This document shows positions 1-11,457 of a stretch of 64,000 nucleotides of DNA, piece after piece. The DNA is taken from assembly GCA_034509925.1 (NCBI GenBank), contig CM067535.1:7470701-7534700 (forward strand), in the 5' to 3' direction. The position numbers and the translations under genes are program-made. Under the pieces are notes generated by a model. It worked only from the letters and a program-made list of their open reading frames with translations, was not told the origin of the DNA and ran no database searches. Positions within the stretch are counted from its first letter, which is position 1. Every line of letters begins with the position of its first letter. Source of the DNA: Hirudinaria manillensis. Taxonomy: Eukaryota > Annelida > Clitellata > Hirudinida > Hirudinidae.

Positions 1-136
1 ACTGTTCTTACAGGAGCCGCCAATGTTTCTGCTCGCAATTCCGACTTGCGTCCACTTCAAGTCATTGCCACGACACACCAGAGGACCTCCGAAGTCAAAC
101 TGCACAATCGATTGAAAGAAATCAATCAGTCGATCG

Positions 137-169
<33 letters not shown>

Positions 170-717
170 ATGATCTCTTTTATCTAGTACAGAATCATAG
201 GCACAACAAACAAAATATTCCTAGACTTTCTGATAATTATCAGTTTTTTTTCTTGCACTGATGTACTAGGTGTGGCACTGTTATTGTCATTACATGGACA
301 CACATATATACTTTGTCTTATCAAAGCAAATAAATGACAAGAATAATCGAGTAATTTACTTCGCATATGTTGAAATTGAAAGGCGATTCGTAGCTTCCCG
401 TGCACAGATTCTCAGAATAATTGACAACTGCCGGGATGTTGCTGCTGTTGAAAATACGTACCAAGCACTGCTTTTGATCCATCATTTTAAAGCGAGCACT
501 CAACAATACCGGAGATGGAAAGCCATCTGAAAGGAGTCGATTTATAAACATTGAAGCCATGCATGAAGAGGTGAATTGAAGCAAGTGATCATCAGAGTAG
601 ATGCTGAGAATTATTTAACAAAATAACAAAATTTAAGTGCTGAGTTGAGAGTTCTTAAGAAGCATAAGTCATTTATAATCAAATATAAGAAGTAATAGGT
701 CATCCACAGCAACTAAT

Positions 718-799
<82 letters not shown>

Positions 800-3700
800 T
801 AAATCAACCTTTTCTATTGAATCCAAATCCTGAAACATAGCAAATCTTTAGCTTCGAAGTTTCATTAATCGTGTACTTTAATGGATCCGTCAAACAGACT
901 TCGTGAACGTCCGGACTTCCGGGTTCGGATCGAGTCCTCAAGAGGGCGACGTCGTTGGTCGCGGTTCGGTGATCGTAGTCCGGATGGACGATTACCTTCA
1001 GGATAATCTGCTTCCCTCCACCGGAGCCGTCGTTATTCAAAGTGTCAATGTAGAGTTTCAATGATCTCTCGTTCAGAGCATCATTGCTTCCCTTAGCTCT
1101 GGCAAAATGAGGAGGGCAGAGTGAATGCTTTGATGAAACAATGAAGCTACGATCCACTCACGTGACACAACTGGCAGAAGTCAGGTACCAGGGACCGCCA
1201 ATAAACGTCGCACCGCAAATCTTTTGGGGATAAACCCTCAGCACGGCATGCCACAGCCAGGTGCCACGCTCTGCCGGATATCCGCTGACGAGTCCTGACT
1301 CGATGTCAGTCGTTCCACACTTCTCTAGGATCACAAATTTCAACAATTTAATCAAAATTGTGAATTAAATATTGTGAAAGCACTGTTAATCATTAAAACA
1401 ACTTGTTTTTTGTCTCCAAAATGACTGTTATCTTACTGGTAAAGTTGCATTCCAGACTTTCTGTGGCATTGCAAAATGAGCTGAAAGTTGAGAATTGGAA
1501 TGTTTTATGCTTTAATTATTTCTCTTACTTTCATGATTTTGTCATCTATTTTAGTAAATTATTATTTATATTATTATAATAATTATTTATATTATTATAT
1601 CCTTCGTGTTAGAAACTTTCATGTGTGACACAATAATTATTTTTTAATAAGAATTTACAGTTATATCTTCACATTAAGTCTACACGTGCAAGCAATCTAA
1701 AATCTGGAATTAATAATTAGTTAAGTTTAATTAAACAATTAAATAATTACAGGAGTTAAGTTAAGTTAAGAATGCAACATAATTTTAAGCACCTTGTTCT
1801 GAAGGCTCTGATGAGACTAAAAGTGGACTTTAACTCAAAAGTCTGGTCAAGAATGACAAAGCCCATGTTCTGAACTCCTGTGATATTCACAGGTGGAACA
1901 CTCCTGAAGAATTGACAATAAATTTACAACCCACCATTGATTGACTGATTGATCAATCAACCAATCAATCATTGACTGATTGATCGATCAACCAATCAAT
2001 CATTGACTGATTGATCAATCAACCAATCATTGATTGATTGATTGACTGATTTTGAATTTAAAACACTGACGTGATCATCATGTACTTGCATATGATGTCT
2101 TTCCATTGATCTCGAATGTTATTGATGCACAACACGTGAGGTGCATTGTTAACAAGAACCAAAACTTGCCAGGCTCTACTTGCTGTTTGTTCCATCCAAA
2201 CTGCAAGAATAAAAGTTTTTTTTAAAAATCAATTTAATAATAATAATAATTATCTCCATTGATTTTGACAATTCTTAATGTTTATCTCCTGTTAGTATCT
2301 TATGATACCATGATATCTTATCATAACATGATGATTTCTAAACACACCATAAATTATTAAAGTTGATTTAGACATAAAATTTGTAAAAATTCGTAAAATT
2401 TTAACAAGACTATTTAACAAGAGATCATCGCTCACTGCATCCGAGCTCATCCGAACCATCCCTGCAATCCTTCCTTCCATCGCACCTGTTACTCGTAGGT
2501 ATGCAATCACTCCTTCCACTGAGACATTGAAACTGATTGGCATTGCACAATTCTACGAAAATTATTATTATTATTAACAATTATTTGATTTTTAATCAAT
2601 TATTTTGATTCATCAAATCAAGTCAAGATTAACTTTTAAACGATAAATCTAAGATCAACTGGATATTTAAGATCTTTAATTCGTTTTCTAACTGCATTCG
2701 TCTGGATTCTCGTCTTCTCCAAGCTGACAATCACTTTCTCCGTCGCAGATCCATTCGTTTGGAATGCATTTCTTGTCCATGCATTTGTACTGATTCTTGC
2801 TACAAACTTAAAATGTAATGTTTCAATGTGAACATTTTAATTTAATATATTTTTAATTTAATTTAATAATTGTTGGCGCATCAGAAAGGGACACACGTTG
2901 ATTTTAAGATTGATAATCTTCCTTGCAAATGAATCTATAAATAGTTTTTCCAATCAACTGAAAATGGCTTTAAAATCAAAATTGATAAAAGGCAGCACAT
3001 CTTGCATGGTAGCTTGGATGCAATCAATTTAAATGTTAAGTATTCATATATTTTTTTTATTTATTTATTTTTTTTTAATCAGTTTATTAAGGTATCAAAT
3101 AGCAAATTGAACATGTATTACTTTATAAACCAGAGATATTATTATTATAAATTTGTTACATTGAACAGATTTCAAGGATGCTGATTCAATGATTCAAACA
3201 AATTAAAAATAAAATTAATTAATCAATTAATTACACGATAAGTAACTATTTAATTACATGTTAATTAATTACTTAATTGCATGTTAATTAATTACTTATC
3301 ACCTCCAACGAGTTGACATGCTCCTTCCTTTTCATCTTCTTCAAGCGGACAATCAATCACACCGTCGCACAATCGCTTCCTGTCGATGCAACCGAAATAC
3401 GAACAGTAAAATCCTTGCTCCATGCAACCTTGAATTTTAAAACGACAAAAAAGATGTTTAATTTGATTTAATTAAATTATGATAATGATATTAAAAAACA
3501 AAAATTGACAAAGGCATTGAATATTAATGAATAATTAAATATAATCAACATATCATGAAATAAAATCAAACACTAATGAATATTTAAATACAATTAACAT
3601 AATAATAATAATTTCATAATAATAATAATAATAACATCTTGAAGAGCTCCAGGGATGGCTGGGCTCTTATAGATGAGGGGTAGATCGTTCCAGAGATATA

Positions 3701-6700
3701 TTGCAAAATAGAACCAGACGCAACATGACAAAGTCATCCATGGACGATGGAAACATGAAATTCCAAATTAAAACCAAAACAAAAACCAAAGACCAATGAG
3801 ACATGATCATCTACTTAAACATCAATCATGGAACAGATTGATGATGATTAGATTAGAATGATTAGATCCTGCAGTGACGACCTCCGACCCAGCCAGCTTC
3901 CACTCCACCCTGAAGACCTTCCTCTTCAGGGAAAGCCACCCTCACCCCCCTCAGTGGTCTTGAAGTCCACCGGCCATATGCCACTCTAACGAACCGAATT
4001 ATTATTATTAATATTATTATTATTATCAATTTCCTAACTCTTCATGCAGGTCAATGGATCTTCATCGTCTCCGTAAGGGCAATCCAGGTTACCGTCGCAA
4101 AGGTACTCGTCGGGGATGCAAGGACCGTACGTACACCTCGAGGATCCCGACGGGCAGTTTGCTGTCAAAACGTTGTTGTTTACGATGTACGACCAATCAG
4201 AGAGAAGCAGCAGGAAGAGAATGAAGTGGAATTCAAATGCTCAGCAGTTTTTAATTAAATTTGTAAAAATAATTGACAAGCATTTAATTAATTAGAAAAT
4301 TTAGTATTAAATGATTAATATATTTATTAAATATAATAATATTAAAAATATAATAATAATAAATGATTAATATATTTATATTATATTTATATATATTTAT
4401 ATTATATGTATATATATTTATTAAATATTAATCATTAATTATTTATAAAATACTCCATAGTATGTTAATCACAGCAATTGGATTCGTCAGAGCCATCGGG
4501 ACAATCGAAGATGTAGTCACAGATGAGACGAGGAGACAAACAGGTCAACAGAGGTCGACAGTGATGAGCTGGTGATGAACACTCATCTGATGAAAATTAT
4601 GACGTTCTTTATTATAATAATTACTGGATTTAATTAATAATTATACATTTTTAATATAATTATATAATTTTTTATAATAATTACATAATTAATACATTAT
4701 AATAACACTAGAATAATTTATAAGACAATAATAACAGTTGGTAGATAAACTGTTAGTACACATAGACTCGTAAAAAAAGACCGGAGTCGTTAGAATATCG
4801 TAGTTATCCGATATTATAATTAAATATTTGATAATCGTTTATTTTAATTATTAATTATATTATAATAACACTGCAATAATTTGATAAGATGATAATAACA
4901 ACCACTAGATTAGGAGTTAGTCAGAACAGCCTCATAACAATCATCACTATCATCATCACCATCGTCATCACTATCATCATCACTCACTGCATTTTTCCTC
5001 ATCACTTCGATCTAAGCAGTCTGCTCTTCCGTTGCATCTTTTGTAAAGTTGGATGCAAACATTGTCCTGTTGGCACAGGAATTCATCGTTGGTGCAATTG
5101 GCTGATAAGTTTAAAAACATTGAAACTGTAAACATTCAAGCTGCAGAACTTGAAATTAATTTTGAATAAATTACAAAATATCCTTTAAAAATGCATTACG
5201 AATTCTTCAGAAAACTACAGAAATGCAGTTACTAGAAATTATAGAATAATAAAATAATAATAATAATATAATAATTAATTAAGAAAAAATGTTCTGAAAT
5301 ATTTTGTCGACCGACCACAACGAGATTCATCTTTCCCGTCAGGGCAATCGGCACGTCCGTTGCATTTTAAATCGTTGTTTATGCAAGAACCATCTGAACA
5401 CCTGAACTCCACTTCAGGTAGGCAGGGATTCTTTGGTCGTGAAACTCCACCTAATAAGTTAAGCAAATTAACACTGATTAACTTATTAATTAACAGCTAA
5501 ATTCCAAGAAAATTAGGAAAAAAAAAGTGTGAAATCTCTGGAAAGCCAGTTAAGAATTAAAATCTAATAACATTTAGTCCGACACGCTTAGATTAGCTAA
5601 GAATCTTGCTTTGTTGTGCATCATGACAAGTAATGAAGTTGAAAATAATAATTCATAAAATTGTATTTATATAAATATATTACATAAACTAAATATATCA
5701 CATAAAGTAGATATATTACCTAAATAAATATAATAAATAAAATATTACATAAACTAAATATATCACATAAAAACTGGCTTGCACTGCCAAAAGCAACCTT
5801 GAACCTCTCAAAATTACAAACACAAATGTAAAAATAATTCCAACGATGAAAGTCAACCACCAACCATTTCATAGAAATCAACAAAATGAACAGTTCATTT
5901 GAACAGCCCAAGAAACCATATCCATAAATATATATAAATATATCCATAAATATATATAAATATATCCATAAATATATATAAATATATCCATAAATATATA
6001 TAAATATATCCATAAATATATATAAATACATCCATAAATATATATAAATATATTCATAAATATATATAAATATATCCACAAATATATATAAATATATCCA
6101 TAAATATATATAAATACATCCATAAATATATATAAATACATCCATAAATATATATAAATATATTCATAAATATATATAAATATATCCACAAATATATATA
6201 AATATATCCATAAATATATATAAATATATCCATAAATATATATAAATATATCCATAAACCAAGCTCACATGTGTTGATGTTTTCATCGCTTCCATCGCTA
6301 CAATCGGACTTGTTATCGCATTTGTACGACCCCAAGATGCACTGCCCGTTGAAACAAATAAAGTCTCCCAAGACGCATTCATTGAAAGCTATTCCTGTTC
6401 CAAAGGACACTTTTTTAAAGTATTGCAATCATTTTTATTGAAAATAAACTCTCCCAATATGATAATACCTGAATGATTGATTAATAGGTATCAATCATTG
6501 AATGATTGATTGATTGATAGGTACAGATAGGAATACCTATCAATGAATCATTGATTCATTGAATGATTCATTGATAGGTATTCCTGTTTCAAAGGACACT
6601 TTTTAAAGCATTGCAATCATTTTGATTAAAAATGAAACTTCATCAAAACTCAAATAAAACAATGACTAGCATAAGAAAGACATTAATTACTTAACTAATT

Positions 6701-9700
6701 ACTTATTAATTAATTATATAGTTAATTATTATTTATTATACATTGATTAATGTTATTAATGTTATTAATTAATTAACCAACCACAGGTCCTGCTTGATTC
6801 ATCACTTTTGTCAGAGCAGGACACAATTCTGTCACACATTTTGCTGGAAGGAATGCAAGTACCATCACCACATGCTCTGTATCCAACACTACAGGTGAAC
6901 GGTGGTATTGTAGAGTTACCTGGTATTGCAGAATAAACAGTTTAAAATAATTTAATAACAATTATATTATTTATTTATTTATTTATAAATTCTCCTGGTG
7001 GGAAACAAATTCTGTTGGATTATTTAAGTTTTGTGGTTGAATGTAATTAGGCAAGCCCTCATGTGTATATGTGTCCTCACTATTAATATTTTAAGAAGCA
7101 CTTGAGAGACTTAATTGGACTTAAGGATTAATTAATTTAAACAAATTAATTAATAAATAAAAACAAATTAATTTATTAATAAAAACAAATTAATTAATTA
7201 ATAAAAACAAATTAATTAATTAATAAAAACAAATTAAGTAATTAATAAAAACAAATTAATTAATTAATAAAAACAAATTAATTAATTAATAAAAACAAAG
7301 TAATTAATAAATATAAACTAATTAATTAATTAAATCAAATTAATTAATTAAAACATATTAATTAATTAATAAAAACAAATGTTTACCACATTGAGACGGT
7401 CGTTCATCAGAATCGTCAGAACAATCGGGGAAGCCGTCACAAGTCAAACCTGTCTCAATGCACTGATGGTTCAAACACACAAAATCATTGCTGTTGCAAG
7501 AATTACCTGTGGCTGGGAAATTATGAATTTAAGTTCAGAATTTAATTTATTAAATATTGTTAATGTAATAATAATAATATTAATAATAATAAAAATAAAT
7601 AAGTTATAATAATAATAAAACATAATAATACATTTTTATTTATGATGTTTATTATTATATGTAAGACGAAGTAAAGAATTTATATTTGACCAGTTTAAAT
7701 TTAAATATTGTTAACGTAATAATAATAATAAATAAATATGTTATAATAACAATAATAAATCATAATAATAAATAAATATGTTACAATAGCAATAATAAAT
7801 CATGATAATATATTTTTATTTACATTGTTGACTATTACACGTAAGACTAACTGCAATCATCCTCGTCAATCTTGTTGGTGCAGTCGTAGAATCCGTCGCA
7901 CGACAACATCGTTGCGATGCACGAACCATCTCGGCAGTCGAACGAATTGGAACCGCAATAACTTCGAGGAGAAGAAGTTGTTGGTTGTGGTGATGATGAT
8001 GGTGGTGGTAGTGGTGATGATGATTGTGGTGGTGGTGGTGGTGGGGGTGGTGGTGATGGTGGTGGTGGTGAGGTCAGTGTTCTAGTTGAAGTAATCAATG
8101 GACTTGATGTTGTGGTCAATGACGATGTTCTTGTTGTGGAACTTCGTGATGATGGTGATGATGATGATGTTGCTCTTGAAGTGGATGGAAGAGAGAAGGT
8201 TGTGGCAGAAGAATGTGAAGACTGTGATGTTCTTGTTATAGAAGCAGTTAATGCTAAATGAAGAGTTTACTATTTTAAAAAAAAATTGGACCAAATACCT
8301 ATCTTTAAAATTCTCAATTGACTATACTTCTAATCATAATATTACAAGACTAATTACAATCAATATTAAAAGCGTTATCATAATTATTATAATTTCAAAA
8401 TAAATAATTTCAAACAACATTAACAATAATAAATTAATATTATATAATTTCGAAAATACTTCGAAATGATCCGAATAATCTCACCCGAGCATCCGTCTTC
8501 ATCGCTCTTGTCAGGACAGTCAAGAAATCCATTGCAATGTTTACTTGCGTTGATGCATTGACCACTTAAACATCTGAACATCAAGGACGGACACCGAGCT
8601 GTGAGAAGAAGAAGTGGTGGTGGTGGTGGTAGTGGTGGTGGTGGTGATGGTAGTGGCTCAGGTTCAGCAAATAGAATGCATCATTTTTACTATGTTGTTA
8701 TAAGATGATATTGTCGTAATACATCACGAGGATGTTGTGTATATTATATTATATATTATATTATGTATTATATTATATATTTTATTATGTACTATATTAT
8801 ATTATGTTAATTATATGCGAAGGATGTTATCATTAAGCTTTCTATCATAGCCTGACAAACAAGAGACGACGACAAATGACTTACCAGTTGAATTTCCGTC
8901 AACCACACGAACGTCGCAGAAAGAAATGGCGTCGTGTCTGAAACCTCCTCCCCTCTTGACGGTGACGAACCTCCCCGAAGACTTACAATCGAGACTGATC
9001 CATCCGTCGACGGGCGGACTGTCGTCTAAGAACGTTGCGCAGATGTTAGCGGTACCGGCCAAATCCACGCTACTGAAGTTTGTAACGAAGACAACGATGT
9101 TGCTCAGGAATTTTGCCTCTGCAAATATTTTTCAGAAGAAATTTCTAGAGATTCACACATAAAAAAAGATGGATATTCAAATTATGGCTTTGATCTTCAT
9201 ACCATAGGAATTTGGAGGAGTCTTTATGAGCAGATAGGATACTGAATAACTCATCAATAGGTCAACCTCCCACCATCCAAAGACTTTCTCTTGACTGGCA
9301 ACATCAGCTTCTCCTGAAATGGAACATGTCTTTTCATTTTCATCGTTGGCCAGTTGAGGTCCGTAGACAGAATACGTGGAGCTCTGACTTGATGGCTTGA
9401 AGGCTGCTAGATTCTGCTGGCCTTGTAAGTCATGACAAAGAAATGTTTATAAATAATATATAAAACTATAAATCTATAATATATAAATAATATATAAAAC
9501 TATAAATCTTCTACGTAAATTTATCATTAACTTTCATTTCACTTTAGTCGTTTAGTAGATTTTCTTATTATTCCTTATTTATATAAAACAAATGTTAATA
9601 TTGCTGACTTCAGATGTGAGCTTTGACTCAGTAAAAAGAATTATCATCACATTAATATCATCATATTATGGATTATCTAATACTCAATCAAGGTTGAAAT

Positions 9701-9850
9701 GCTAATCAAGGCCATTTGAAACCTTGGCCTGTGCTTGCACTTTAATCCCATTTCGAGTTATTTTTTGTTTAAATTGGAAATAAAGCAAACATTACCACTG
9801 CAAAAATACGGATGCAAAGCAGCTAGTAATAGGATGAACTTCCACAACAT
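1..9850 (-). CDS. secreted FTP-lectin / LDLa x12 / SRCR / inactive trypsin-like mosaic protein (3' end outside window)
   Basis: Starts at ATG 9850-9848 with a signal peptide ([19 protein letters not shown]), exon ending near 9794. Exons 9421-~9253 and 9117-~8885 encode a fucolectin-like (FTP, F5/8-related) domain: [34 protein letters not shown]. LDLa modules follow at about 8600-8487, 7980-7852, 7511-7386, 6915-6780, 6393-6270, 5435-5316, 5105-4990, 4590-4460, 4160-4040, 3425-3310, 2815-2695 and 2545-2410, most with C-DG-x-DC and DxSDE calcium motifs. A Ser/Thr- and Pro-rich stalk (8254-7980) separates modules 1 and 2. Exons 2200-2071, 1903-1793 and 1480-1437 give a degenerate SRCR domain. 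Exons 1326-1162, 1098-809, 526-360 and 99-1 give an S1 domain. The active-site His position reads SASC, Asp is kept (TNDVALL), and GDSGG reads FDFGG, so it should be catalytically dead. Layout resembles corin/enteropeptidase-type proteins, but secreted and lectin-headed. Role unknown; binding or protease-regulatory function is inference. Confidence 0.85.
119..168. repeat. (AATC)n microsatellite
   Basis: About eleven copies of a tetranucleotide aatc, partly varied (agtc, gatc), in the last visible intron of the mosaic protein gene, immediately upstream of exon 99-1 in gene sense. Confidence 0.9.
719..797. repeat. (AATC)n microsatellite
   Basis: About nineteen uninterrupted aatc units in the intron between exons 1098-809 and 526-360, ending about 10 bp from the splice donor. 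Confidence 0.95.
1938..2051. repeat. 31-bp tandem repeat built of ATTG/AATC blocks
   Basis: Three to four copies of a unit that reads attgactgattgatcaatc then aaccaatcaatc, so each unit is internally palindromic (ttgattgatcaatcaa). Lies in an intron between the SRCR exons. Confidence 0.8.
3605..3722 (-). mobile_element. inverted segment of a non-LTR retrotransposon
   Basis: On the minus strand it reads LWNDLP, then (after a frameshift) [12 protein letters not shown], the common C-terminal signature of CR1/L2/RTE-type LINE ORF2 proteins, and abuts an (AAT)n tract at 3603-3633. The adjacent fragment at 3885-4024 continues the same ORF end in opposite orientation. Confidence 0.5.
3885..4024 (+). 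mobile_element. 3' end of a non-LTR retrotransposon with (ATT)n tail
   Basis: Plus-strand sequence cctgaagaccttcctcttca corresponds to the HLKTHLFR part of the LINE end seen at 48927-49046. Next come ggccatatgccactctaac and an (ATT)n tail (3998-4027). It ends just before an LDLa exon. Degenerate. Confidence 0.5.
5928..6258. repeat. 22-bp AT-rich minisatellite, about 15 copies
   Basis: Unit tccataaatatatataaata(ta), 22 bp, with variants (ttcata, tccaca, acatcc). It lies in the intron between two LDLa exons, ending about 10 bp from the exon at 6270. Because 22 is not a multiple of three and the unit lacks stops in some frames, it gives long spurious open frames (YIYIYLW-type peptides) that are not genes. 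Confidence 0.95.
7143..7378. repeat. 20-bp AT-rich minisatellite
   Basis: About eleven copies of aaattaattaattaataaaaac (20-22 bp, variable) in the intron next to the LDLa exon 7511-7386. Confidence 0.9.
7849..8254 (-). CDS. mucin-like and proline-rich stalk exon of the mosaic protein, ending in an LDLa module
   Basis: One long exon of the preceding gene. It opens with about 55 residues dominated by Ser, Thr and Ala (for example [17 protein letters not shown]), a likely O-glycosylation region. Next comes a Pro run ([14 protein letters not shown]) encoded by a CCA/TCA-type microsatellite, and then the LDLa module starting [15 protein letters not shown]. The reading frame is open throughout. 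The stalk probably spaces the lectin head from the LDLa array, and its length may vary between alleles because it is microsatellite-derived. The 3' boundary is approximate. Confidence 0.7.
8738..8808. repeat. (TATAT)-type AT microsatellite
   Basis: Irregular tatattatat array in the intron between the lectin exon and the first LDLa exon. Confidence 0.8.
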
Positions 9851-11457
9851 GACAGAAAAGACAGACTGAACAGCTTAAAAATGAATAATTTAAGCCTTTA
9901 TCATATGTAATTTATAATATACATAATTAATTATAACATGGGTTACTACTAGGAATTATTATGGGAATAATTACCTAAATTATTACAAAAATTACAAATT
10001 GTTAAAATTTTAAAAAAAGCTCACTTGTTTGCCTGACAGAACAAAATTCTCTACAGTCTCAGAATGTAGCAAGGCAACATTCTTTAGTGAAAGAAACTTT
10101 GTAATCTTTTTGTAAAAGGCCAGAAATGAATTGGCAGCAGAACAATGCATCTCGTGCTCAATCAATGCACTTAAAAACCACATGGATTTGACTCTTCTTT
10201 CTTCAGTTTATCACATTTCTGATTCCTGTCCCCTCTGAATGCTTTTCTAATAAATGCAATGCGATTGCATTTCTCGTGACTGTTTCCTATTCACACAGAA
10301 TGTTACCAGTTGTTAATCTTCTATCTTGATGTGTTGCAAAAAGGATCGAATCACTTTTAATAACTATTTTTCAACTGTTTTTTCTATTTCTGTTATTAGC
10401 CTGATATTATGTTTTGAATTATGAGTTTTTTTAAGACTGTCTTATTGAGAGTTGACATCATAAGTGATCCCACTTTAGCTGAATATAATAATATAATAAT
10501 AATAATAACAACGACAGTTGTTAAGGGCTGGTGAAGCTAGGATTGTTGCTTGGCAAGTCAAATCACATATACAACACCTGCGACAATCTAGATGTAACAA
10601 AATTACATTTAGATTTGCTTCTACATTTTACCCTTCTTCAAGGATTTGGACAGTTCCCCAATCTTTCAAAACTAATGCAATCTCAGACGGCATAACCCAA
10701 AATATGGGGTGATAGCTACCTCCACTATATTTTAGGATCAAGTGAGTGCCGCATCTCCAATTAGCCTAGTAATATTCAGGCATTTTCTGGGACTGGATAG
10801 AGAATAAATGAATGACAATTTTCTTTCTTCCCATCGAATGCAGGTACGTACCTTTACATTTAGAGACGGAAATAAGGATTAGGGTTTTCAACGCAAACTT
10901 TCCCAAATGGCTTTTAAAACGATGAAGCCGCCACAATCTTTGGAAACCAAAATAGTAAATATCTAGCAAAGTCTTATTTTATTCAAAAACTCATTAACTA
11001 AAATTGGCGTTAAAAGTTAATTATAAATAAAATTTATCAGACATGCTTTTTACATTATGATTTTCGTCGTTTCAATATAAAAATTATTCTAATTAATTGT
11101 TTTATTAAAGTTTATAAATGAAATAATAAGAGTTATTATTTTCCAGATTACAAAGCATTGTTGATAGATAATTTATTTGGACTAGTGGATGGCAAGTTTG
11201 TGGTTTTTCATCGCTAAAAAATTTCGGTTTTGTGATTACACTGAAATGTTCACTGCTTGTTGAGTGAGGATCTTTATTGTTTGAAGCATATTGCGCACAA
11301 AGTTTTCATTTTTTCTAAGTGAATGAATTGAGGGTGATTTTATGAGATTCATCTGAAAACGGTAAGAATTTGCTCCTTATCGCATCCCTCCATAAAATTA
11401 CATCATTTTCTGTATATCCCGTGAATTTCAATAGCTCGGGATTTTCAAATTTGAATC
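9851..11457. other. spacer between divergent genes; no supported gene
   Basis: This 1.6 kb AT-rich stretch separates the divergent start codons of the mosaic protein gene (minus) and the TUT1-like gene (plus). It should hold both promoters and 5' UTRs. Open frames near 10518-10712 and 10766-10969 lack any recognisable domain and look like chance. A short (AAT)n tract lies near 10485-10508. Confidence 0.6.

Noticed and set aside
5720..6428. Long overlapping open frames with YIYIYLW repeats
   Set aside because: They are produced by the 22-bp intronic minisatellite; only the LDLa part (about 6270-6393) is coding.
10518..10969. Two small open frames in the spacer upstream of TUT1
   Set aside because: No domain, no splice context and no similarity that I recognise.
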